NCBI GenBank assembly: GCA_050247155.1
Contig: JBFWUS010000024.1
Location: 1-64,000, forward strand
Length of the DNA: 64,000 nucleotides
Direction of reading: 5' to 3'
Origin: Mesorhizobium_G sp050247155
Lineage (GTDB): Bacteria; Pseudomonadota; Alphaproteobacteria; Rhizobiales; Rhizobiaceae
Below, piece after piece: positions 9,145 to 17,595 of this stretch. A program made the position numbers and the translations under genes. The notes below the pieces were generated by a model. That model was given only the letters and a program-made list of their open reading frames with translations. It was not told the DNA's origin and searched no databases. Position 1 is the stretch's first letter, and each line of letters starts with the position of its first letter.

Positions 9145-9537
9145 ATGACGACACATCCCGATGGCGAGCCGACCGGCGAACTGACATTGCGCACGCTGGC
9201 AATGCCGGCAGACGCCAATGCCGCCTGGGATATTTTCGGCGGTTGGGTGATGGCGCAGATGGACCTTGCCGCGGGCATGCGCGCCGCCCAGCGGGCCAAG
9301 GGCAGGGTGGTGACGGCGGCGGTGCGGGAAATGTCCTTCGCCAAGCCGATGAAGATCGGCGACACGCTGTCGGTCTATACGACGATCGAGCGTGTCGGAC
9401 GCACCTCGATGACGCTCAAGGTCGAAGCCTGGGCCAAGCGCTACCTCTCCGACCTTGTCGAGAAGGTGACCTATGCCGATTTCGTCATGGTTGCCCTGGA
9501 TGAGAACGGCAAGCCGAAGACAGTGCCGGCCGAATAG
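9145..9537 (+). CDS. Acyl-CoA thioesterase, hot-dog fold (YciA-like)
   Basis: A 130-aa hotdog-fold thioesterase that hydrolyses acyl-CoA to free acid and CoA. The start (GELTLRTLAMPADANAAWDIFGGWVM) matches the YciA family, with Asn and Asp/Gly-Gly residues of the active-site loop, followed by DLAAGMRA and SFAKPMKIGD. Length is normal. It ends one nucleotide before the convergent HxlR gene. Confidence 0.85.
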   Translation: MTTHPDGEPTGELTLRTLAMPADANAAWDIFGGWVMAQMDLAAGMRAAQRAKGRVVTAAVREMSFAKPMKIGDTLSVYTTIERVGRTSMTLKVEAWAKRYLSDLVEKVTYADFVMVALDENGKPKTVPAE

Positions 9538-9909
9538 CTACTCGGCGGCGATGCGCAGTTCATAGCGTTCGCGTGCCTGTTCAAGGCGTTCGCGGTTTTC
9601 CTTCGCCCATTGAATCAGGCCGTGGACCGGGCCGAGCAGATCGCGGCCAAGGTCGGTCAGCGCGTAGTCGACGCGCGGCGGGATCGTCGGGAAAACCTTG
9701 CGGGTGACGAAGCCGTCGCGTTCCAATTGGCGTAGCGTGGTAGTCAGCATCTTTTGCGAGATGTTGCCGATGGAATGGCGCAACTCGTTGAAACGCATCG
9801 TCTTCTGGCCGAGCTGCGAGACGACCAGCACAGTCCACTTGTCACCGACCAGTTGCAAGGTCTCGCTGATAGCGCGGCAGTCGGGATGGTTGTGGTTACT
9901 CGGTTTCAA
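9538..9909 (-). CDS. HxlR-family transcriptional regulator
   Basis: A 123-aa winged-helix regulator. The HxlR hallmarks are the early Cys (PDCRAISETLQLVGDKWT), then the helix-turn-helix MRFNELRHSIGNISQKMLTTTLRQLERDGFV and the wing RKVFPTIPPRVDYALTDLG. HxlR proteins often sense electrophiles or quinones through that Cys and control nearby reductases. Here it is divergent from an FMN reductase, which fits. A 15-bp palindrome lies between the two genes. Confidence 0.88.
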   Translation of the reverse strand: MKPSNHNHPDCRAISETLQLVGDKWTVLVVSQLGQKTMRFNELRHSIGNISQKMLTTTLRQLERDGFVTRKVFPTIPPRVDYALTDLGRDLLGPVHGLIQWAKENRERLEQARERYELRIAAE

Positions 9910-9956
9910 AAAGGTGCCTCCTTGCGCCCAGCGCAGCAGTTACGAATATAGCGTCA

Positions 9957-9971
9957 GTTTCCGTTGGAAAC
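9957..9971. promoter_or_regulatory. Candidate HxlR operator in the divergent spacer
   Basis: GTTTCCGTTGGAAAC is a perfect palindrome with a 3-bp centre, in the 93-bp spacer between the HxlR gene and the FMN reductase. The position suits a site controlling both promoters. Assignment to the regulator is inference. Confidence 0.5.
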
Positions 9972-10002
9972 CATCGTTTAACGTGCCTGCAAGGAGAAAA
10001 GC

Positions 10003-10602
10003 ATGTCAAAGCCGAAAATCGGCATCGTCATCGGCTCAACCCGCCAGAACCGCTTCGCCGACAAGCCTGCGCAGTGGATTGCGGCCATCGCGAAGGAGCG
10101 GACCGACCTCGACTTCGAACTGATCGATCTCAGGGATTTTCCGATGCCCTATTTCGATGAGGTGAGATCGCCAGCATGGGCGCCGTCGCAAAACGAGGTG
10201 GCGCAGCGCTGGCAGAAGAAGGTCGATTCGCTCGACGGCTTCATTTTCACGGCCGCCGAATACAATCGCGGGCCGACCGCAGTGCTGAAGAATGCGCTCG
10301 ATTATGCCTATAAGGAATGGAACCAGAAGGCCGTGGCGTTTGTCGGTTATGGCGGTGTCGGCGGCGCACGCGCGGTCGAACAGTTGCGGCTGCATGCGAT
10401 CGAGCTGCAGATGGCGCCGATCCGGACCGGTGTGCACATCCTGTTTGCCGACATGCTGCCGGTGATGAACGGCGAGAAGCAGCTTGCAGACATCGAACAT
10501 CTGAATACCGGCGCGAAGGCAATGCTGGACCAACTCGCCTGGTGGACGATCGCGCTGAAGAATGCGCGCGAGGCCGACAAGCAGCAGGCGAAGGCGGCCT
10601 AA
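10003..10602 (+). CDS. NAD(P)H-dependent FMN reductase
   Basis: A 199-aa flavodoxin-like reductase of the NADPH-dependent FMN reductase family. It begins with the phosphate-binding loop GSTRQNRFADKPAQW and contains the flavin-contact segment EYNRGPTAVLKNALDYAYKEWNQKAV followed by GYGGVGGARAVEQL. It probably reduces FMN, quinones or azo compounds. AAGGAGA precedes the ATG. It is divergent from the HxlR regulator, the usual layout for regulator-controlled quinone or electrophile detoxification. Confidence 0.87.
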   Translation: MSKPKIGIVIGSTRQNRFADKPAQWIAAIAKERTDLDFELIDLRDFPMPYFDEVRSPAWAPSQNEVAQRWQKKVDSLDGFIFTAAEYNRGPTAVLKNALDYAYKEWNQKAVAFVGYGGVGGARAVEQLRLHAIELQMAPIRTGVHILFADMLPVMNGEKQLADIEHLNTGAKAMLDQLAWWTIALKNAREADKQQAKAA

Positions 10603-10629
10603 AGTTCGCGCACTGGTTTGCGGGCGCGC

Positions 10630-10722
10630 CGGTCACCCCACCCCGACGCTTCGCGTCGACATGCCGGGGCGAGCCACCGGTCTCGCCCGTCCTTCGGACC
10701 CCCCTCAAGGGGAGGGTGAGGT
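10630..10722. repeat. Partial GC-rich mosaic repeat
   Basis: This intergenic stretch contains a small hairpin (CGACGC-TTC-GCGTCG), then TCTCGCCCGTCCTTCGGAC followed by a CCCC-TCAA-GGGG hairpin. It is recognisably related to one arm of the large foldback at 54089-54336, which has TCTCGGCCCGTCCTTCGGAC followed by CCCCACAAGGGG. It looks like a half copy or degenerate member of the same family. It separates two convergent genes. Confidence 0.55.
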
Positions 10723-10726
10723 GCGC

Positions 10727-12025
10727 TTAAGCGGCTTTCGAGGCGATGACCTTGTCGATGCGGCGGCCGTCGAGGTCGACGACCTCAAAACGCCAGCCCT
10801 GCGCCTCGAACTGTTCTCCGGTGTTCGGGATGTGGTTGAGGTGGGAGAGCACGTAGCCGGCCACGGTCTCGTAGTCGCGCGTGTCGGGCAGGGGTATGTT
10901 CAGGATGTCGGCCATCTCGTCTGCCTGCATGTAGCCGGCAAGCAGCCATGAGCCGTCCTCGCGTTGAACGGCATTCTGCTCGGCCTCGTCCGCGTCGAGG
11001 TCGGAGCGGAAAACACCGGTGATGGCCTCCAGAATGTCGGCCGGGGTGACGATGCCTTCGAAGTGCCCATATTCGTCATGGACCAGTGCGACGGGCACTT
11101 CGGATTGTTTCAGCGTGGTCAGCACGTCGAGGGCGTCCGCTTGATCGTGGGCGATCGGTGCTTTCAGCACGTGCTTGCGCGGCTCGAGCGCCTTGCCGGC
11201 GAGCAGCGTCGCCAGCAGGTCACGAGTCTGGACGACGCCGACCATATCGTCGACGCTGCCATCGCCGGCCGGCAGGCGCGAGTGCTGGGTCTCCATCAGC
11301 GTCTTGCGGATCGTCGCCTCGTCGGCCTGGAGGTTGATCCAGTCAACCTCGGTGCGCGGCGTCATGACGGCGCGCACGGCGCGGTCGCCCAAGCGCATGA
11401 CACCGGCGATCATGCGGCGTTCGTCGGATTCGATCGTGCCGTGATGCTCGGCCTCGGCAACCAACATCTTGATTTCTTCGTCGGTGACGCGTTCCTCGCT
11501 TTCGCCGCTCTGGCCGAGCAACCAGAGGACGAGCTGGCCCGATTTGTCGAGTAGCCAGACCACCGGCGTGGTGACCTTCGACAGCACAGACATGCCCCAG
11601 GCGACGCGAACCGCAACGCCCTCGGCGTCGCGCAGCGCGATCTGCTTCGGCACTAGCTCACCGATGATGAGTGAGGCGTAGGTGATAAGGGCGACGACGA
11701 CGCCGACGCCCAGCCAGTCCGCCACACCATCAGGCACGCCCCAGACAATCAGCGAATTGCCCAGTCGTTCGCCGAGCGTCGCGCCGGAGAAGGCGCCGGA
11801 GAGCACGCCGACCAGCGTGATGCCGATCTGCACGGTGGACAGGAAACGACCGGGATTGGCCGCGAGCGTCAGCGCGCAGGCCGCGCCGTTGGCGTGGCGG
11901 TCCTGCCGGTCGATCATCGCCTTCAGGCGGGCCGGGCGCGAGGAAACGACTGCCAGTTCGGACATGGCAAGCAGGCCGTTGACCAGGATCAGAACGGCCA
12001 CGATGCCGATTTCAAGGTAGAGCAT
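10727..12025 (-). CDS. CNNM/CorC-HlyC family membrane protein with CBS domains
   Basis: A 432-aa protein with three parts: an N-terminal DUF21/CNNM membrane domain with about four helices (residues 1-190, including NGLLAMSELAVVSSRPARLK), a pair of CBS domains (about 205-335, with VMTPRTEVDWI and HDEYGHFEGIVTPADILEAI), and a C-terminal CorC/HlyC domain (about 345-430, ending LNHIPNTGEQFEAQGWRFEVVDLDGRRIDKV). The family is linked to Mg2+/Co2+ efflux or homeostasis. The older name hemolysin does not imply a toxin. Length is typical. Confidence 0.88.
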   Translation of the reverse strand: MLYLEIGIVAVLILVNGLLAMSELAVVSSRPARLKAMIDRQDRHANGAACALTLAANPGRFLSTVQIGITLVGVLSGAFSGATLGERLGNSLIVWGVPDGVADWLGVGVVVALITYASLIIGELVPKQIALRDAEGVAVRVAWGMSVLSKVTTPVVWLLDKSGQLVLWLLGQSGESEERVTDEEIKMLVAEAEHHGTIESDERRMIAGVMRLGDRAVRAVMTPRTEVDWINLQADEATIRKTLMETQHSRLPAGDGSVDDMVGVVQTRDLLATLLAGKALEPRKHVLKAPIAHDQADALDVLTTLKQSEVPVALVHDEYGHFEGIVTPADILEAITGVFRSDLDADEAEQNAVQREDGSWLLAGYMQADEMADILNIPLPDTRDYETVAGYVLSHLNHIPNTGEQFEAQGWRFEVVDLDGRRIDKVIASKAA

Positions 12026-12088
12026 TAGGGTTCAATAGCATTGCAGGTGGCGGTTCGGGAATGGGCCGCTATCCAACCATTGCTGGAA

Positions 12089-12823
12089 TTATTGCGACGC
12101 CGGTTTTGCGAGAACAGCTACCCAAGCCTCGCCGTCGGTATAGTAGAGGTCACCGCCGCCGTTGCGACCGTCCAGCGTCTCACCGCGACCAGCGATGATG
12201 TAGGTGGATTGTACCCAGCCTGCCTTTTCGAGATCAGCGATCAGCCCGTCGCGCTCGGCATCGACATCCGGCCCGATGTGATGCGTGATCTGCCCGGTGT
12301 CGTGGCTGAGGCCGACGTCGCGGTCGAAGCTGGCGGGGCCGAGCCAGAGCGGTGCGCCGTTCGGTCCTGTCTTTGCTGTTTTCCAGAAGCGGACATGATG
12401 CCTCTGGTCCGCGCTCTTGCCCATCGGCTTTTCGAAGGCGAGATCTTGCTTGCGGCCCCCGTAAAGCAGTGTGCTGACCGGAGCGTCGGGATAAGGCCTG
12501 TCGAACACGACGCTTTCGCCGATCTCCAGCGAAGATTTCAGGGTGATGGCGTCAGCCGCGTCCCAGCCTGCCGCCGCGAAAGCACGCAAGATGTCGGGCT
12601 TCTCGCCGACCAGGCCGACATTGATGGGGTCGCCGGCAATGCCGTCCGGCGTATGGGTGAGCATATCGGCGGGGGCAAAAACTTCGTCGCGGGTGCGGAA
12701 CAGCCAAAACTCGGGGACCGCAAGATAGGCAAGCGCCAGGTAAAGCGCAGCCAGTCCACCAAACCAATGCACCGAGCGGCGGCGCCAGGTGCGCTTCGGC
12801 TTCGGTTTGGCGGCGGTTTCCAT
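12089..12823 (-). CDS. LssY C-terminal domain-like membrane-anchored protein
   Basis: A 244-aa protein with a basic N-terminus (KPKPKRTWRRR), a single transmembrane helix (ALYLALAYLAVPEFWLF, about residues 25-42) and a periplasmic domain. The features GWDAADAITLKSSLEIGESVVF, YPDAPVSTLLYGGRKQDLAFEK and HHVRFWK match the LssY C-terminal family. LssY was named from the Legionella lss secretion locus; the biochemical role is unknown. The gene stands alone, upstream of a foldback repeat. Confidence 0.68.
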   Translation of the reverse strand: METAAKPKPKRTWRRRSVHWFGGLAALYLALAYLAVPEFWLFRTRDEVFAPADMLTHTPDGIAGDPINVGLVGEKPDILRAFAAAGWDAADAITLKSSLEIGESVVFDRPYPDAPVSTLLYGGRKQDLAFEKPMGKSADQRHHVRFWKTAKTGPNGAPLWLGPASFDRDVGLSHDTGQITHHIGPDVDAERDGLIADLEKAGWVQSTYIIAGRGETLDGRNGGGDLYYTDGEAWVAVLAKPASQ

Positions 12824-12889
12824 AACTGGCGATGCTAAGGAGGCTGCTGGCCGGCATCAATAGATCATGGTGGCTGCCCCAAGGGCAAA

Positions 12890-13035
12890 ATACCCCCACC
12901 CCTAACCCCTCCCCACAAGGGGGAGGGAACCAGGCTGCATCACCGCTTTGCGCCAACAATTGAAAAGTCTGGGTGCGACGTTGAAGCCGCCGCATCCCGC
13001 TCCCCCTTGTGGGGAGGGGTTAGGGGTGGGGGTAT
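12890..13035. repeat. GC-rich foldback element, 36-bp inverted arms
   Basis: The left arm 12890-12925 is the exact reverse complement of the right arm 13000-13035; the spacer is 74 bp. Each arm carries CCCCTCCCCACAAGGGGGA, itself a small hairpin. The arms are nearly identical to those at 41034-41142, apart from TAACCCC versus TGACCCC. It sits between divergently placed ends of the LssY-like and extensin-like genes. It is a mobile-looking, non-autonomous repeat; no transposase is present. Confidence 0.85.
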
Positions 13036-13059
13036 GTTGCTTTGCGATGCGGCAGTCTT

Positions 13060-14088
13060 TCAATGGCAGGCGCGACGGCCGCTCTTGCGCTGCATCAGGT
13101 CGAAATGGAAATGGTTGCGGTGGTCATAATTGTAGCCGGGGCCAAGCACCGTGGAGAAATATTCGCACCCGTCGGCGCGCACATTGTTCAAGAGCTTGCG
13201 CTCCCGGAAGGAGAAAAAGCCCTTCTTGGTGACGTCGATGTCCTTGCCGTTGTTGAGTTCGATGGCCATTACGTCCAGCGCATTGCCCTGTGAGTGAGCC
13301 GACTGGGTGCGCGAGCCGGCGATCTTGCGGCAGGAATAGCTCGAGCCCTGACGAATGGTCTTCACGCCGGAGAAATAGCGCCAGCGGGCATTGGGAACGA
13401 GCTCGTTGCGCGTCCATTTCGCGAAAGTCAGCGCCATCCGGCAGGTCAACGTCGCGGCCGGCTTCATCTGGACGCTGCCCATCGCGCTCACCTTCACAGG
13501 ATTGTCGATATAGCAAGCGCTGCTGTCGCGGATCGGCGCGAGGTCCTGATAGCGAACACCGAGCTTCTTCAACTGGCGGCGACAGTCGACTTCATCCGCG
13601 GACATCGTTCGCGGCCGTACCGGCTTCGGCGAATCCAGTCGCGGATAGGTGGATTCATAGGGCTCGGATGGCGGTAGCGGCGCGATGCTGGGTCGCGGCA
13701 AGGCAGCGACCCGGACCGGTTCCTCTTCCACCGGCTCGTCGGGCGTCTGCAGGATTTGCTCGGGTTCGGCCAGTGCCTGTTCGGGCTCATCCGTGCCGCC
13801 GAGATAAGGCTCCGACTCCGGCGTGCGGACCAGTTCGTCGTCAGGGCCTGGTTCCGCCGCAAGATCGGACGCTTCTTCCTCGGCCAGTCCGACGACATCG
13901 CGTTGGCCAGGCCTGTAGCCCGGCAATGGACGGATGAGGGCCGGCTCGATGGCGCTGGTCGTCTGGCCGACATCGACGGTCGGGCGCAACACATCGTCCG
14001 TCGAGCACGCGGTCATTCCCGCCGCCAACAGCAAGAGAGTGGCAGCGCGCGGCCATCTGCGCGGGCGCGCGCGAACAAATCCCGTCAT
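13060..14088 (-). CDS. Extensin-like family lipoprotein
   Basis: A 342-aa exported protein. The N-terminus has a lipobox (LLLLAAGMTACS), so it is a likely lipoprotein. Residues 40-170 form a long acidic and proline-rich low-complexity linker. The C-terminal extensin-like domain (about 175-342) carries several cysteines, AHSQGNALDVMAIEL and DHRNHFHFDL. The H..G.A.D plus HFH.D pattern resembles the zinc site of M15-type peptidoglycan peptidases, so a cell-wall hydrolase role is plausible. A paralogue lies immediately upstream. Confidence 0.82.
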   Translation of the reverse strand: MTGFVRARPRRWPRAATLLLLAAGMTACSTDDVLRPTVDVGQTTSAIEPALIRPLPGYRPGQRDVVGLAEEEASDLAAEPGPDDELVRTPESEPYLGGTDEPEQALAEPEQILQTPDEPVEEEPVRVAALPRPSIAPLPPSEPYESTYPRLDSPKPVRPRTMSADEVDCRRQLKKLGVRYQDLAPIRDSSACYIDNPVKVSAMGSVQMKPAATLTCRMALTFAKWTRNELVPNARWRYFSGVKTIRQGSSYSCRKIAGSRTQSAHSQGNALDVMAIELNNGKDIDVTKKGFFSFRERKLLNNVRADGCEYFSTVLGPGYNYDHRNHFHFDLMQRKSGRRACH

Positions 14089-14185
14089 CGGGCGAATTCC
14101 CTGGTCCCTGATAGGAGACGCTAGGGGAGAAACGTAAAAGAAAGCTCAGCGCCGGTTTTCAGGCTTGCGGCGGAACTGGGGCAAG

Positions 14186-15004
14186 CTACTTGCAGTAGGT
14201 GCCGCCATTGCGGCGCTGCGCCAGATCGAAATGGAAATGCAATGCGTGGTCGGCGTCGCTGCCTGGCCCGAGGACCGTCTTGAACGGGCCGCAGGCGGCG
14301 TCGCGCACGGCGCGCAGGAATTTTTCGTTCTTCGACGGCGGGGCCGGCTCGACCTGGATCACCGTGCCGTTCGTCAGCGTGAAGGACGCTATATCCAGGG
14401 CATTGCCGAACGCATGTTCAGAGAGCCTGGTCGTGCCGTTGCGCGGACGACAGACGAAACCGGACGCCTGAGCGATCGACTTTACCTCCAAGCCAAACTC
14501 CGCCTTGGCGGCCGGCGAGGCAACCTCGCGGATGAAGCGGACGGCGGTTTCGGCGGTCGCGCAGTTGAGCACGACGCCGGGCGCGATGTCGATCTTGTCG
14601 GTCATGCGGCTCATTTCGATCGGGTGAGGCATGTTGCAACCCTGCTCGTTGATGACGGGCGTCGCCTCCTTGAACACTGCGCCAAGCTGCGTGAGCCGGG
14701 TGCGGCAGGCCAGTTCCTCGCGTGATGGCAGGCCGGGTTTCGGCGGGAGAACAGGTGCGGCGACCGGCGGTTCCGGTGCAGGGCTTGGCTCTGCCGGCCG
14801 AGCTTCCGGAATTGGCGGCGCATCCGGCATTTCCGAGACCTTGCCGCGCCGAATTCGCTTAGCTTCGTCTTTTTTTGCTTTGAATACTTTCGGAGCGGCC
14901 ATTTCGGCCGGCAATTGCTTGGCGTGCGGCGATGACGGAATGATCAGCGCGGCCAGAATGAGAAGGATCGGCCAGAGATGGCCTGCAAGGCGGGCGTTCT
15001 GCAT
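14186..15004 (-). CDS. Extensin-like family secreted protein (second copy)
   Basis: A 272-aa paralogue of the protein at 13060-14088. It has a signal peptide or N-terminal anchor (LWPILLILAALIIPSS), a basic then proline-rich linker (PPIPEARPAEPSPAPEPP), and the extensin-like C-terminal domain with EHAFGNALDIASFTL and DHALHFHFDLAQRRNGGTYCK. Cysteine positions match the paralogue (ACRTRL, GCNMPHPIEM, VLNCATAE, FVCRP, AACGP, YCK). No lipobox is seen. The two genes are co-oriented, about 100 nt apart, and probably arose by tandem duplication. Confidence 0.82.
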   Translation of the reverse strand: MQNARLAGHLWPILLILAALIIPSSPHAKQLPAEMAAPKVFKAKKDEAKRIRRGKVSEMPDAPPIPEARPAEPSPAPEPPVAAPVLPPKPGLPSREELACRTRLTQLGAVFKEATPVINEQGCNMPHPIEMSRMTDKIDIAPGVVLNCATAETAVRFIREVASPAAKAEFGLEVKSIAQASGFVCRPRNGTTRLSEHAFGNALDIASFTLTNGTVIQVEPAPPSKNEKFLRAVRDAACGPFKTVLGPGSDADHALHFHFDLAQRRNGGTYCK

Positions 15005-15077
15005 CGGCGCGTCAACGCGTGAGAGTGGAAAAAAGCTCCAACGCGGGAGACAGTTCAGTTAACGCTGATATTTGCCG

Positions 15078-15503
15078 CTAAGCGCCGATCGCCTCGAGGC
15101 CTTCCGCCAGATAGTCGCCCAGCATGGGCATGCCCATCAGGTATTTCGATGTTTTCCCGTTGGGACGCTGGCGCGCGGCGGTGACGGCTTCGTCCCACTC
15201 GGCAGCGTCATAGTCGCCGCGTCCGATCCAGGCCAAAGCCACCAGTTCGGCCGCCTCGTCGACGTTCAAATCGTTGATCAGCTCGCGCAACTCGACGGCG
15301 GTGAGGTCGTCAGCCTCTTCTTCCTGCAGGCCATCGTGATGGTGGGTGTCGCGCCGGTCGCCGTCGAACTCGATCTCGTGTTCGCCGCCATCGACATAAT
15401 CGTCATTGACTGCTGCGGAAATGGCATTGGCCTTCTGTGCAAACAGCCGCACCGTGTCGGGGCCGATGGTCAGTGCCCATTCCCTTTCGGCGCGTTGCTG
15501 CAC
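15078..15503 (-). CDS. DUF3775 domain protein
   Basis: A 141-aa acidic protein found widely in alphaproteobacteria. It has the DUF3775 core: LREL..LNVDEAAELVALAWIGRGDYDAAEWDEAVTAA near residues 75-115, followed by TSKYLMGMPMLGDYLAEGLEAIG. The N-terminal part contains a His/Asp/Glu-rich stretch (DRRDTHHHDGLQEEEADD). It looks cytosolic. No function is established for the family. Confidence 0.78.
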   Translation of the reverse strand: MQQRAEREWALTIGPDTVRLFAQKANAISAAVNDDYVDGGEHEIEFDGDRRDTHHHDGLQEEEADDLTAVELRELINDLNVDEAAELVALAWIGRGDYDAAEWDEAVTAARQRPNGKTSKYLMGMPMLGDYLAEGLEAIGA

Positions 15504-15619
15504 GGCTCAGACTCCTTTGGCGGGATGATAGCTGAATTCTCTGCGACGTCACCTCGTTTGCGCGGATTGACAGGCTCGCCTGCCCGATTGCAGGAATCCT
15601 CGCCGTCGCGGGGGCTTTC

Positions 15620-15970
15620 ATGGCGATTCTGCTTTCACCGAAATATCTGCCGATCATCCTTCTGATCGCGTCGAACGTGTTCATGACGTTCGCCTGGTAT
15701 GGGCATCTCAAGTTCACCAGCTCGCCGCTCTACGTCGCGGTGCTGGCAAGCTGGGGCATCGCCTTCATCGAATATTGGTTCGCGGTGCCGGCAAACCGTA
15801 TCGGCCACCAGGTCTATTCGGCTGCCGAGCTGAAGACGATGCAGGAAGTGATCACGCTTCTTGTCTTCTCGATCTTCTCGGTCCTGTATCTCAAGGAATC
15901 CTTCACCTGGCATCATCTCGCCGGGTTCGCGCTGATCGCCTCGGGTGCGGCGTTGATTTTCAGGGCGTAG
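15620..15970 (+). CDS. DMT-family protein, DUF486 type
   Basis: A 116-aa integral membrane protein with four helices and the DUF486 pattern (LIASNVFMTFAWYGHLKF, AFIEYWFAVPANRIGH, LKTMQEVITLLVFSIFSVLYLKE, LAGFALIASGAALIF). These are small relatives of the drug/metabolite transporters, likely working as dimers; the substrate is unknown. The 3' end overlaps the end of the convergent EamA transporter by 11 bp. Confidence 0.83.
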   Translation: MAILLSPKYLPIILLIASNVFMTFAWYGHLKFTSSPLYVAVLASWGIAFIEYWFAVPANRIGHQVYSAAELKTMQEVITLLVFSIFSVLYLKESFTWHHLAGFALIASGAALIFRA

Positions 15971-16853
15971 CGGGCGCCTTGCGGGCAAACATCGCCGGCA
16001 AGGTTTCGACGGCGACGATCGCCACGAAGATCAGCGTGCAACCGACCAGGCCGATGGCCGGAAGCCGTTCGCCGAGGAAAATCGCGCCGAAGAGCCCGGC
16101 AAAGACGGCTTCCGAGGATAGGAAGATCGCGGCTTGCGAAGCCGTCGTGTGCCGCTGACCCACCGCCTGCAGGGTGAAGGCGATGCCACCGGAGAAGATG
16201 CCGGCATAGAGGATTTCGGGCAGGGCGGCAGCGATCTCCACTGGGTCGAAAGGCTCGAAGGCGAGGCCCAGCGCCATGCCACCCACGGCGCAGACCGCGA
16301 ACTGCGTGACGGCCAGCGTAATCGGCCGCCCGGAGTGGGCGGCATGACGGGCGATCATGATGAGCTGCAGCGCCCAGATCGCGGCGCAGAGGATGGTCAG
16401 CCAGTCGCCGATGGTAAGCGCCGACACTGTGCCCCCGGAGAGCAGCCAGATACCTATGAACGCGGCCAGCGCGCAGGGCCAGACGACCGGGTGTGGCCAT
16501 TCCCGAAACAGCGCGACGCCGAACAGCGGCACCATGACCACGTAAAGGCCGGTCAGGAAGCCGGAATTGGTGACGCTGGTCGTCAACAGGCCGAACTGCT
16601 GGGCGATCATGCCGCCGAGCAGCAGACCGCCGATGATCAGGAAGGCGCGCCAGTCGCGATTTGCCAGCAGTTGGGCTGCGCGGTGGCTTTCGCGCAGGGC
16701 GAAGGGCAGCATGGCCAGGGTCGCAGCCAAGAAGCGCAGGCCGATGAATAACAACGGGCCGACATGCTGCATGGCGGTCGACTGCGCGACAAAGCCCATG
16801 CCCCACATAGCGCCGGCAAGCAGCAGGACGAGATTGGCCTGGAGACGAGTCAT
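15960..16853 (-). CDS. EamA/DMT-family transporter
   Basis: A 297-aa, ten-helix transporter with two EamA repeats (about residues 8-140 and 150-285). Typical features are LLLAGAMWGMGFVAQ at the start, FIGLRFLAATLAML and, in the second repeat, GIAFTLQAVGQRHTTASQAAIFLSSEAVFAGLFGAIFLGERL. It probably exports amino acids or metabolites. Its C-terminus overlaps the end of the convergent DUF486 gene. Confidence 0.87.
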   Translation of the reverse strand: MTRLQANLVLLLAGAMWGMGFVAQSTAMQHVGPLLFIGLRFLAATLAMLPFALRESHRAAQLLANRDWRAFLIIGGLLLGGMIAQQFGLLTTSVTNSGFLTGLYVVMVPLFGVALFREWPHPVVWPCALAAFIGIWLLSGGTVSALTIGDWLTILCAAIWALQLIMIARHAAHSGRPITLAVTQFAVCAVGGMALGLAFEPFDPVEIAAALPEILYAGIFSGGIAFTLQAVGQRHTTASQAAIFLSSEAVFAGLFGAIFLGERLPAIGLVGCTLIFVAIVAVETLPAMFARKAPATP

Positions 16854-17013
16854 CGATTGTTCCGGTTGGCGAAGCCCCTCATAGCATTGCTACGAGAAAG
16901 GTGTGCAGCCGTCTGCTCGCGAACTTTTGGGCCAGCGCACATATCGGGTGGATGAAATGAAACGCAAACTGCGTTAGTCTCGTGATGAAGCGCATCAACG
17001 AGGAACTTTTCCG

Positions 17014-17544
17014 ATGAAACTTTCGCTCCGTTCGGCCGCCTTGATTCTTGCTCTGCCGCTTTTGACCGTGCCGGCTCTCTCGGCTGGCGGAGGCGGTGGT
17101 GGAGGCGGCGAAGCACCGCAATGCTCCGCCGGCAAGGTCTGGGACAAAAGTACGAAGAAGTGTGTGCCGAAGGGCTCGCTACGCGATGACGACAGTATTT
17201 TTGAAGCTGGAAGAGCGCTTGCTTATGCCGGCAAATATGACGAGGCCATCGACGTCCTGACCATGGCCAGGGACAAGACCGACGAACGCATCTTGAACAT
17301 GCTGGGCTTTTCGCACCGCAAGTCGGGCCGCATCGAGGTCGGGCTCGGCTATTACCAGGAAGCGCTACGCAACAATCCTGGTTACACTCTGACCCGCGAA
17401 TATCTCGGCGAAGCGTATTTGCAGCTCAACGATGTCGCGTCGGCGCGCGAGCAACTGACCGAGATCGAAAAGCGCTGCGGCAAGGGGTGCGCGGAATATG
17501 CGGAACTGGCCAGGCAGATCGATGCCTTCGTGAAGAAGAGCTGA
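17014..17544 (+). CDS. Secreted TPR-repeat protein
   Basis: A 176-aa periplasmic protein. A signal peptide (LILALPLLTVPALSA) is followed by a run of glycines and a short Cys loop (CSAGKVWDKSTKKCVP). From about residue 65 there are three tetratricopeptide helices pairs (EAGRALAYAGKYDEAIDVLTMA, MLGFSHRKSGRIEVGLGYYQEAL, YLGEAYLQLNDVASAREQL). A second Cys pair, RCGKGC, lies near the end. The TPR domain suggests a scaffold for an envelope complex. A good intrinsic terminator follows the stop. Confidence 0.82.
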   Translation: MKLSLRSAALILALPLLTVPALSAGGGGGGGGEAPQCSAGKVWDKSTKKCVPKGSLRDDDSIFEAGRALAYAGKYDEAIDVLTMARDKTDERILNMLGFSHRKSGRIEVGLGYYQEALRNNPGYTLTREYLGEAYLQLNDVASAREQLTEIEKRCGKGCAEYAELARQIDAFVKKS

Positions 17545-17565
17545 TCGCTAAGAGATCAAAACTGG

Positions 17566-17594
17566 AAGGCCCGGCATTGTTTGCTGGGCCTTTT
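17566..17594 (+). terminator. Intrinsic terminator after the TPR gene
   Basis: An 11-bp stem (AAGGCCCGGCA paired with TGCTGGGCCTT, one G-U pair) with a 5-nt loop is followed by TTTTCTT. It lies 22 nt after the stop codon and just before the convergent sugar dehydrogenase gene. Confidence 0.75.
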
Positions 17595-17595
17595 C

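Noticed and set aside
10727..12025. Hemolysin (toxin) annotation
   Set aside because: The CNNM-CBS-CorC/HlyC layout points to metal ion transport or homeostasis; the hemolysin name is historical.
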